64,000 bases of DNA from Anisakis pegreffii. Taxonomy: Eukaryota > Nematoda > Chromadorea > Rhabditida > Anisakidae. Positions 24,901-35,422 of the stretch are shown piece after piece. The position numbers and the translations under genes are program-made. The stretch is taken from assembly GCA_035041965.1 (NCBI GenBank), contig JAPYMA010001195.1:42181-106180 (forward strand). Direction: 5' to 3'. Each line of letters starts with the position of its first letter. Position 1 is the stretch's first letter. Below the pieces are notes generated by a model. That model was not told where the DNA came from. It made no database searches and saw nothing but the letters and a program-made list of their open reading frames with translations.

Positions 24901-26714
24901 ACAATTGCCCGTCTGCGTGGAGTGAACCAACGATCTCGTGTCGTAATGGGAAGTGCCGCCAGAAGACGTGCACGATTGGCACAACAACAACATCAAATCA
25001 ATTTGATCAATACCGTGAATGTTCGTTTTTGAAATCATTGTTTTGTGTGACTACTGGTTATGAGAAAGTTATTCAATTGCTTTTGTCACCTTTCAGATCG
25101 AATGAAACGAATGAAATCAAATAGGCTTCAAAATTTTCAGCAGTTGAGATGCACTTTCATAAAGCGGTGGATTAAGCTTATGCATACATAAGCGACAAAT
25201 GTTATTTTGGTTACTTAGTTGCCTATATGAGAGTGATCGATGTATTTTTAGTTTGTTATATTTGTGTTTGATTTAAGAGACAAATACGTGGACGTGGTGT
25301 GTCGCGTTTTGGACAGCTAGTCAGTGATCAGCCAGTGGTTTATGAACGTCAAACGTAAGCGATATATTCGTTTTATTTGATTAGCTGAGCTGTTTGGAAT
25401 GGTTTATTGGGATAACATGGCAATGGTAGTAATGTTAATAGCAGAGAACAATGACTAAAATAACACTAGTAAATGGAATCAAATTTCAATTGATATTCAG
25501 AATTGAGCCAATGAACTCGGCGAGAATGGGGAGCACAACGCAGTTCGTTCGTCAGCTGACCACAATGCCGATGCAACGCCAGCGAGGAATGGTGCAAAGA
25601 GAAGTGATCGTCGAGGATGACAGTGATGAATACGGCTCAACGTCCACCAACAAGCCAGTGATCATTACACGAACACCATTCGTACGAACAGTCGCACCGA
25701 GTATACGTCGCCGTCGTGTTGGCAATATGAATGGTGGTACTGTTATTCAACGCAGAGCAAATATACAACAGCAACAGCAACGTTTCATTGTTGTGAGTAG
25801 TGATTCGTTGAGATTAAATGTTGGCGGGGATTAGCGAATGAGATTGAATTTTGTTAGTGATTTATTAGGATGGGATGAAATTTTAGGTAAAAGGAGAGCA
25901 GTTCAATTTGTTTTATATGGATAGGATTAGTTTGCAAGTGGTTTTGCTTTGAAGTTACATAGTAGTGGATGGTTGTGGGTTATAGTGCTGAATTATTGGC
26001 AGATTGTATTAGGCATATTAGTTTTATATGTGATTTTGAGTGGTGATTTCATAACTTTATTCATTGATATTCATCGTGGCTCGAATATTGGTGAAGGGGA
26101 TGAATGACTAAATGCAAAAATGAAGAATGCATTAGCATATTACGATAGAAAAGCTGAAATGTTGACTTTGATAGAATGGTGGCGGTCGTGGTCGTGTGGC
26201 CAAGCAGTATCGTACACAACGTGTCATTGAAATCGAGCAACCTGAACCTCAACGAGTACAACGTGTCAGATACATCAGATCGGTGAGAGACCGAAGCATG
26301 AATGCTGCGGCTGCAAACAACGCCAATGCGAACAGATCAATTCGTAACGCGAGACTGAGAGATGCGTTCGGCATCACAAAACGAACACGACAAGTTAGTA
26401 TTCCACTCGTGATCAGCGCCTGTTATTCCTGATTGATCTTACATGTTTTTGTGATTTTTATGGTTGGTATTTGGATTGAAAGATATCGGTAAAGGTTACC
26501 ATTTTGATCGTTTATTTTGTGGCTGAATGGTTTGCTAGGGTATTGTTGCATCGAAACGGTTTATGTGGTGTTGCGAAGAAGTTGATAATAATAGTGATGG
26601 ATGTTTCAGCAGAATGAGCCAAGACGTTTCGAATCAAGTACTCAATTTCTGCAACGTGTTCCGATACGTCGAGGTCGAGGATTCCGTTCGAACAACAGTC
26701 GCTTTGTTGATTAA
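21996..26714 (+). CDS. Arg-rich UAP56-binding-motif protein (mRNA export adaptor-like)
   Basis: Exons: 21996-22026, 22198-22322, 22446-22607, 22750-22866, 24823-25014, 25278-25354, 25501-25792, 26175-26393, 26610-26714. They total 1320 nt, 439 residues. Residues 7-18 (NMSLDDIIKKER) match the UAP56-binding motif known from ALYREF and UIF/FYTTD1. The rest is Arg-rich, with RGG/RG and RR patches and Asn/Gln runs, and I see no RRM. Near the C-terminus, RLRDAFGITKR resembles the LNERFGILKEQR-type motif of UIF and CHTOP. The end has RGRGFRSNNSRFVD. The likely role is linking UAP56/DDX39 to mRNA in the TREX export pathway, which is inference from the motif and composition. Intron 4 is large (22867-24822) and empty of genes. 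An N-terminal UBM without an RRM separates it from ALYREF. Confidence 0.88.
22867..24822 (+). other. Large intron 4 of the UBM gene
   Basis: No exon with matching phase and coding character is seen in this 1.96-kb stretch. Open frames at 23060-23481 are AT-rich and lack splice context on both sides. Confidence 0.5.
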
Positions 26715-28773
26715 TCCGACTGCTTGTTTCTGAAAATTTTGACTCTAATTTTGATTCCTTTACATTTTATTTTCTCATACTATTTGTTTTTGTTTTCATT
26801 CTATTGATCATTTGTTGTCATTCAGTGTTATTTGATTGGTTTAATGTGAATGCTTGTTGACATCAATTTACTTAATGTTTTGAACTATCCTATCTGGTTT
26901 TTGAATTCAATTTACATCATTATATTATTTATATTACTTCTGTTTTGATATGATTTTATTTCATTGTATTGTTTTTACTAATTTTGATCTGTTTACACAG
27001 ATTGATGATGTAAATTACCTTATCAGCATTTCCATGGTTTTTTATTCAAAACTTCAATTTAATTCCTTCTCGACTACCACCATCGTTTCGCTTTAAAATT
27101 CAATTAGTTCAGTTGATTTTGTTACAGTTTCGTTTTTTTGAATCCATATTTTGTTTGAACTGTATGCCATATAATCTCATATTGATCATCCGCTTCTTTG
27201 TATATTTTTGTTTAAGTTTGGACACACTGAGAGCTGTCAGATATCGTGTTATGTAGGCGTTTAGAGTGGATATTTGCACGGAAATTTGCACGGAACTACT
27301 TCCATCTGATGTTCATTCGACCCTAACGATAAGACCCTAATGAACATTCCTCTGAGCATTACTTGCGGAGTTTTTTTTTTGAGTTGAATGTGTGTGTCGT
27401 AATCATATTTTGCTTGCGTTCCATGCAGCAGCCAGCATCATCTGATCGTGCATACGTTTACATATTTTAACATTTTTTGAAACTTATTTTCATTTTCGTG
27501 TGCTCTGTGGCATGTGCGTTTCTTTCGTCTGAATTGCTGTATCATATATCGGTTGAAATAAAATGTTGTTTTTAGATTGGTGTTTTATCTTTTACAAAGC
27601 ATGCAAACATCTCATAAAAGCAGAAAAGATTTTATTAATCGTGTCATTCTTCAAAAAGTTGACGACTTGGTTGTTGGATTCAGGAGTGTGGGAGATAAGA
27701 GGATACATGTGCAGAGTATCAGATGAGCATGGGTTAGAATCATCAATAGTATTGTAGTATTCAGTAAATATTATGAAAGGTTTTTGCTGATTGATGATCG
27801 TGATTTTGTTTCACATATCACTTCATCAACTTCAAAACTTATTTCATTATCAGAGCAATCAGTGCGTTATCGGCATGAGCGTTTACACTTTTATACATTG
27901 GCCATTCAACTCACTATCTTTATTTATTTTGTTTTTTTTTTGATTACTATGATTATTGAAGCACTGATATTGTAATAGGATGAATTTTCACCATTCATAT
28001 AAAAGAGACAGCAAGCAGCATCCATCAGTCAACAACAAGTTGTATGCTCAAAACGAAGCAATTTTCTTCAGTCAACAATTATTCACTCAATATTTAGTCG
28101 CTAGACGCACAGCAGAATTTAGTTGTATTGTGCATGAACGATGTACTGGTAGTATTTTGCATTTTTTGATGTGATGATAAAAATTAGTGGCTGGCGTCTT
28201 GTTTTATTTCCGTTAGAAGTTGATGTCAAATAGCGTTTTTAGGAGATGACAGAGTTTTGACTTAAGAATAAAACTTGGTTTGATATGCCCTAAATCGATT
28301 GAAATCTGTCTCGATTGATCAATTTGTTTCTGTCTAGCAGCGAAAAGAGTACCGTTATACTCGTTCAATACGCATCTAATTTCAATACTTTCGTCTGTCG
28401 AAGAGCGAAATAGCTCAGAAGGGATTCAACAAGGATGCATGATTGATAGTGGACTATTTCTTTTCCATATTTCTGCTTCGTGTGATTATTCATTGATACT
28501 TTTGAATGTGCTTGCTTCATCGTAAAGGGATTTACGATTGATCTTTTTGCTATCAGCGAAAAATTCTCAATAACAAACCTCAGTTGATCTTGAATGCAAC
28601 TTTTTGATTACCTTCTGATATTTCGTTCATAAATACGATGGATTGTTGAAAAGGGTCGAAATGGCTGATCGCCTGGACTGGGGGAACGGGGGGGGGGTAA
28701 TACGGTCCGACATATGCCCGAAAGGTACTGAAAATGAAACGAAATTCATAGTGAATGAAATTTATTCAGGAGG
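26715..28773. other. Spacer between the UBM gene and the lipase gene
   Basis: T-rich 3' flank of the UBM gene, with a possible polyadenylation signal AATAAA at 27557, followed by the lipase promoter region. Frames of 60-64 codons at 27563-28174 have no splice context that ties them together. A run of 10 G at about 28688 lies roughly 80 bp before the lipase ATG. Confidence 0.45.
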
Positions 28774-31700
28774 ATGTTCTCGCTCGTCTTGTCACTAGCA
28801 TTTTATTCATTGATTGCTAGCAGCATAAACGTGCAAGACGTGGCTGCTTCCGAATACGACATCGATTATTCAGATAAGGTCGGTCTTAGCATTGAACATC
28901 GCATAAATTTTCTCATTTCTACAAGAGATCATACGTGAAAGGATATCAGCATTTCAACAAGACGAACATATCATTTCGGTCATTATTGGTTGCGTTTTCG
29001 AGCGATTATCATTCATAACGAAACGAACACCATCTTACAATGAGCAGATTCAACGTAATTGAAATCGCTTTGTTGTATATCTAATGAACTGGAATTTTTT
29101 GATGCATTCTATCAATTAAGCCTGCCTTCATTTCCCAATGATAGTCCATTTTATCACTAAATTGGACCTGAAATTGGATCTAAAGACAAAAATATCAGCT
29201 ATTCGTTTGACTATTCACCATCATCTATCATCATATGATAGCAGATAAAAAATCTGCACATGCCAATACCTTAAACTCCTTCTACTTCATTCCATTGCTT
29301 TTAAGTGATTCAGTTTGTTTTTATCCATATTGTTTGGATTTCGAATGAATTACTTTAAGGAGTGATTCGAAGTGAAAACGTTGAGAGTGCCTATATAATG
29401 TGTAACTTTCATCTGTCTCTAATTATAAATGAGAACAATCAACTTGGGTTAACATATTGCTGATATTAAGTAAAAACAATGTTTTCAGGATGCACGTCTC
29501 CTCGTACGTCTTTCAGCGAGTGCATATGCAGCCGATCCACGAGTCTGCATCAAAAAATTGCTGCCCGCAAACGAAAGCTGGACTGTCATAAACGCTAAGG
29601 TTTAACACCCTTTCATATTGCGCTACATTATTGAGATGCAGCAACAATCATTAGAAATGACATCAATTTGGAATTCATAAGCTCTGAATATTATGGCTGA
29701 TAGATCAAATAATTGATTTTGAAGGAAATGTAGATCATATAGAACTGACCATTTTCATCTTGATTAACTTGTGAACTGATAGTTCAAATAATTCGTATGG
29801 TATGTACCCTGAAGACACTGAGAATATCGATGGCACGGCTGAACAAGCTACGATTAATGACCAAAATGTGAAAGTTACCATTTGCAAAGACCTCCTCAAA
29901 GTAACGAAATGAGGCATTGTTATGAGGTGAAAACGATTCATTATTAGACAAAAAATTGTAATAAATCGGAATATTTATAGGAGGTGACCTGTTTGGCCGA
30001 GGATCACGTATGTGCAGTAGTTGTCATGATTTCACACATCAAAAAAGAAATCATTATTGCGTACAGAGGCGATTTCGGAGGTTCATCATTCGTTGTTCAT
30101 TAAGCTAGATTCACTGAACTCAAAGACTGCTTGAAATTTTTTGAGGAATATTTTTGAATCAAATGATAGAGAGTCAGTCTTAAGAACATGAAAAAAGTTT
30201 TGCAACGTTTCGGATCAAGCAAGGAGAGAGAGGTTGTGTGATATTTTAGGACTAGCGGAATACTATACAATGAGATATAACTTGCTCTTGTGCCACCATG
30301 AAGGTTCGGTTCTTTAATGTGAATTTTTTTGGATTACATTCGGTAAGAATTGCTAAGGTACGACGAATATTTCGAATGTGCAACAGAGTACGGAAGAATG
30401 TTTAGAGCAGTGAATCCATCCCATTATGATAAACTAGGCGGTACTCCCGGGATGGATTCTTTATCAGGATTCCAGTTATTCCTCGGGTTCTTCCAGAGAC
30501 GCACTAAATCGTTTTGAAGTCTTTGTGCTCCGTCCCGTCATACAGGGCTTCAAAAAATTCTTCTTACGCATTCAATTCATGCCTAAATGCTATCCGATTG
30601 TATTGCCAGATAAACAATTTCGACAAGAAGTTGAGCAATGGATGGGCCCTGATGTAAACTGGAACAACTATGGAAACGTGGGACAACTTTTTATTTCGGC
30701 TCTCAATAAAACTTGGTTCGCTCCTAAATTGTTCAATAACAAGCAGTGTTAAGGCGTAACAATTCTATTTCTGGCCTATTCTGTCCTCGACTAGCAGAAT
30801 AAATTTGAACTGAAATTTAAGATGCTGAAGGGAACATAACGGAAAATTTTGAAAAAGTTTTGAGCATAGGGTAGAGCAAAATTGAACAGTTGAAAGATCA
30901 GAACAGAACAGTTCTATCAAAAGCTTGAGATGTAGACCTCAGTGATTAGAACATTGCACCTAATATGAAAGAAGGAAATGATAGTGATATTGTATGCTAA
31001 TCGGAAGTCTTATGTTGGAATGAATGCTTAAGGGTGGCTGTTCAACCGACCCTATTAAATCCACCAACAAGCGACTATAAGATCACATTCACTGGCTACT
31101 CGCTTGGAGGTGCGATTGCAGCCTTATCGGCAATGTTGACCTTCGAAGAAAAACTCAGATCACCAGAAAAGGTAGGTGCACTTTGATGTGCTCTTCATAT
31201 ATCTGACATGAGTAATCTGCGGATATGGATGTTATTCTATCAGCATTGTATTATGAAACATAACTGGTTAATAGTCACTGTTTACATCTTATGAGTTTTC
31301 ATCTGAATGACTATCGTATGGAGATTGAAATCAAATTTCAAACTGCGATTCAATAGAAATGAGCAAAATTGGGAGCCCTTCGAAATCTTTTGATATCTAC
31401 GAATAGGAGAACACTTGAGCGAACACTGAAAATTCCATAATGTCTATCATTATGACCACATTCACGCTGGTGAATCGGAATTTCACTTGAAGCAGACTCT
31501 TTAGTGAAGCAGACTTTATGAATTTCAGTTTACAGCTGTTATTGTTCATATTCATCAAGAGTGATCTATTTTGTTGAAATTTGCTGATCAAAGATAGTGA
31601 AAACTCTGTCGTTTCATATCATTGAAAAGGAAAGGGGAAACCGAAGTATGAAGAGGGATAAAGATTGAACGGAAACGGAAATGGTTTCATAAATAGAAAG

Positions 31701-33479
31701 AATTTTTAACTGATAAGCGACTTTCAAACAACGTTTGTACGATGAATCTGCGCTTTCGACGGATCGGAAACAGGGACGGTGATAAAGGAAATAGAAAATA
31801 TGACGGGATGGAATGAAGGAGGATGGAGTGGCCGTATAAGAGGATAAGAAAACAAATACGTGACTAAGGGGATGACGAAAGCTAAAGGCTTTGTTGCACA
31901 TGCAGGAGAAAAAAAATCAAATTGTAAAGGAAAGAAAAAAACGACCAATGACAACTGGGCGAAGAGGTGTGCAGAGTGGCAGGCCTTAAGCCTAGAATTG
32001 GAACAAGGCCTTAAGGCAGGCCGGAAATGAGATGGCAAGTCCGAATGTCAAAAATTGGTGGATGAAAAGAGCATTGAGCTGTGAAAATAGTGATGTGTTA
32101 ATGAGCTGAGTGAATAGATAGATGAATCTCAGAAGAAATTGTACTAATTGTAAGCGAACTTCAGAGTCACTTCTAACGATGCTCTCGATTCGTTCAGATT
32201 CGAGTGATAACCTTTGGTGGACCACGTTTCGCAGACGAGACGTTCGTAGACAATTACGATCGTGTCATTCAAAACAGTTATCGAGTGATTCACAAAGCTG
32301 ACATTATCCCGCATTTAATTGCGTGTCGTAATGAGTCGACATTTATTTGCGATGATTCGAATGCGGAGAGAAGAAGATCACATCATGCCACTGAAGTTTG
32401 GTATAACAATAATATGGCCGATGACAGTGGATTTGTGGTGAGTTGCGCGTTATACCAGTGGTTCTCATAGGAGGGATGGGGTGAAATTACCCATTTTCGG
32501 TAAGTTGGAGGTGTCAAGGGGTAACGGAGGGAGTCGGGAAATTAGTATATCGTGCAGTTGTTATGTTTTGATTGAACGCCACTGTGATGGTGTTTTTTCA
32601 ATTGGGCACACTCCTCATTCTCGTATTTTCTGAGTGTCATTAGCTCGTTCGGATCTAACAGGGTTTTTATTCGTTTTAACAGGGTTCTCATTCTTTTCCT
32701 TGCCGTTACAATCGCTCTCATAGCTTTTATCACCAAAAGTGTTCTCTTGTGCTAATTTCTCATTCATTTCATTCAACAATTAAAGTCAAATTCTCATTCT
32801 ATCAAATACACTCTATAATTGATCATTTGACTGTCGAACGTTGTTCAGCAATTCAATTCGATTGCTGTATTGTTGATTTCGGTTGTCAACACTCGTCAAC
32901 GTATCCAGTAAATAGTACATGCTACAGAATGAGAAGTTGATTCGAACTGTGAAGTGAAATGAGACGAAGTGAGTGATAAAAACTCATCAATAGAACGATA
33001 TTCGCATGTGATAGCTATGAGAGCGAATACAACACGTCTGAAAAGAATGAGAATCCATGCAAAACAATTTGAAGTGAACGTGTCACAGACAACAGCTTTT
33101 CATGCAATCATAATCAATTGCAACCATGAGCAACACAACGATCAAAGATAGAGGTTCTCATAGGAAGTGAAATTACCGTTTTGGGTAATTTGAGGGTGTT
33201 TCTAAATAAGATCGTTCCATTGAATCCATTTGAAGGTGCAATTTACAGATATGTTCCAAAGAAGCTGAAGATCCGGTTTGCAGTGATTCACTAAAAGGTC
33301 ATTATAACAGCGAAGATCACAAGTACTATTTTGGCCTAATGGTTTCCGATTACGGTTTAAATGACTGTAAAGAAACAAGAAGCTCAGCAGCAACTCAGCC
33401 TTCATATTCCATTCATTACAGTCTTACAATTGCTGCGATTATTTCGGTGATCATGAAGAACGTCTTCAATTCGTTTTGA
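28774..33479 (+). CDS. Secreted class 3 (fungal-type) lipase
   Basis: An alpha/beta hydrolase that would cleave acyl esters outside the cell or in the gut or lysosome lumen. Exons: 28774-28878, 29489-29599, 29981-30080, 30610-30745, 31033-31171, 32198-32437, 33249-33479. They total 1062 nt, 353 residues, phases consistent. A signal peptide opens the protein (MFSLVLSLAFYSLIASS). Catalytic residues are Ser174 in TGYSLGGAIAALSA, Asp232 in VIHKADIIPHL and His260 in SHHATEVWY. The oxyanion strand reads IIIAYRGDFGD, with Asp where RG(T/S) is usual. Paired Cys include ICSKEAEDPVC. The C-terminus ends in a hydrophobic stretch after Ser/Thr-rich text, possibly a GPI signal. TTTATTCAG|GAGG just before the ATG is a probable trans-splice acceptor. 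A dispersed repeat sits in intron 6. Confidence 0.93.
31610..32050 (+). other. Purine-rich stretch in lipase intron 5
   Basis: Across about 400 bp the plus strand is strongly G+A-rich, which opens long Ser/Phe/Pro-rich frames on the minus strand (31614-32038). It ends with GGCCTTAAG words in both orientations at about 32000. No coding is supported. Confidence 0.6.
32456..33150 (+). repeat. Dispersed ~0.7-kb repeat, copy 2 (in lipase intron 6)
   Basis: This copy is inverted relative to 1675-2368. It starts CAGTGGTTCTCATAG and lies wholly between lipase exons 6 and 7. At 33151-33202 a second start-like segment (GAGGTTCTCATAGG, GTGAAATTACC, GGGTAATTTGAGGGTGTT) follows in the same orientation, as if a truncated tandem copy were present. 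Most intron 6 sequence is this element, so the insertion largely set the intron's length. Confidence 0.78.
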
Positions 33480-35422
33480 TGATATTTATAATCATAGTGG
33501 TTATTTTAAAATCATGATAATATTTTGTTTGCATTTCTCTCATTATAACGGATGTGCATAACCAGATTGACTCTTCAAACATTCATTCCATAGTCCTCTC
33601 CGAAGACTTCTCATCAAATTACAAAGTCAGTTTTAGAACACAGTGGTTTTTATGCTTTGAATTGTCTTTATAATTCAACTGATATTTTAATTCTTCTTTA
33701 ATTTCTATCATTTAATTTATCTCTTTTGTTTTAACTTTTTAATTTAAGTTTATCTTAAAATTTACTGGTTTTTAATTAATAAATTCGTCGAACTTTCATT
33801 GTTTTTAGTCATTGAACAGATGAATTATTACTGAATTGTATTCATTGTTATGCATCATCATTATCGTTTTTTAAAATATCAAACTCCATCACGTTGCTTA
33901 CGACAAATTTTGTTAATTTGTTCACGCATTATATGATTTTACTCGAAAACGCGATGTATTCCGACCCATTCTTGCAGTATATTTTGTGACTGCGTTTCGT
34001 GTCCATCTATAAATGTTCTTTTTTGAGAATGTTTCGAGAATGTCATCAGCCGGTTTGTTGAGGTGGTGAACATTATCGAGTGAACATTTTCGGAGCAGAG
34101 AACATTTTCATGATGAAAAATTTTAATGATAAATTGATCACATTCAATAATAATATCATCATCGTCATACCAGTAAATGTGATAAACTCAAATACATCAA
34201 TACCAATGTTCAAAACAATGATGATATCAACAAACGTAATAATATCAGTAATTATAATAACATAATAATAACAAAAGCGATAAATAACACGAAACAATAC
34301 CACACAATAGAAGAATGTTGATTCAGGATAACAGTCGTAACTGAAAATCGCGATCAACAACTACACCAAGTATGTATTTCATGGAAACACACACACAGAA
34401 ATTTTCAAAAAATCGAACCTTATTCATGAACCTGAGAAATTTGGGTACGATTATATAATTAGATCATACAATAGTGACTTTCAATGGTAATGAGTACAAG
34501 ATATCACCTATAATTTACTCGTGTTATTAGTCATCAATCGTATTCAATGATAAACGTTTCAACAAGATTTAAAACAACAATACAAACATAACAATAAAAC
34601 GAATTGTAACGGAAACATTAAAAGAGATCAAAATTATCGTCACATTACATGATTATTACATGCTCAAAATGAACTCACTGATATCACATTATTCACAAGA
34701 ATCGTGACATTTAATTTTCATTTACTTAAGTAATCAATGGAACCTTTAGGGAATCGATCAGTATGTTATTGGAAAATCTCAACTATCTCCGTAGATTTTG
34801 TCTCTCCATACAAAGAGTTCTATCCGGATAACCTCAAGCGGCTCGAGAGCAATTAAGTTATGGGTTCAATGAGGGAAATTTCGAAAACGTCTGTGTGATC
34901 GTTTGACTCAACAGTAGATCAACAAGTTTCTCATGATGGATAACGGAAAACAAAATAAACTAATAGAATGTACCATATGCAAATTCATCATTGATGTTGA
35001 GGATCGGTGAATAAAACTATTTAATTAGTGCTCATTAAAACATAAGCAGTTTCTGTTAATGAACTAGCAGTGATATCAATTTGCTTTAGTAACAGTATTA
35101 ATAACAATACTTGAATAACAACAACAACAACAATAAAAATAACAAACGATATATTCTAGTATGAGTGCGATTGTAGTCAGAATCGGACTGTAGTCAGTGC
35201 CAGTTGACGATCATTTTGTAACGCTAATGAGTTGGCCACAATTCGCGAGTGAATATCGGGTGTGTAGTCGAACTCAGGAAATGACCTGCTCAAAGAATGC
35301 TCCATTAAGGCTAAGAAACACAATGGATATTGAACACACATGAAATCGAGTGTGTTGATGTTCAAATAAATTCCGCATCAGTTTACTAAATTCTTATCTG
35401 ATTCATTTGCTAATTCAGTGAA
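33480..35422. other. Convergent 3' flanks of lipase and MAX
   Basis: The lipase (plus) and MAX (minus) genes end toward each other here. A possible lipase polyadenylation signal AATAAA lies near 33778. A 62-codon minus frame at 35177-35365 has protein-like text at its end and might be an alternative last MAX exon, but the preferred MAX model stops at 35423. Confidence 0.45.

Noticed and set aside
31614..32038. Two overlapping minus frames of 95 and 104 codons in lipase intron 5
   Set aside because: They arise from pyrimidine-rich sequence on that strand, with Ser/Phe/Pro-rich text and no motif.
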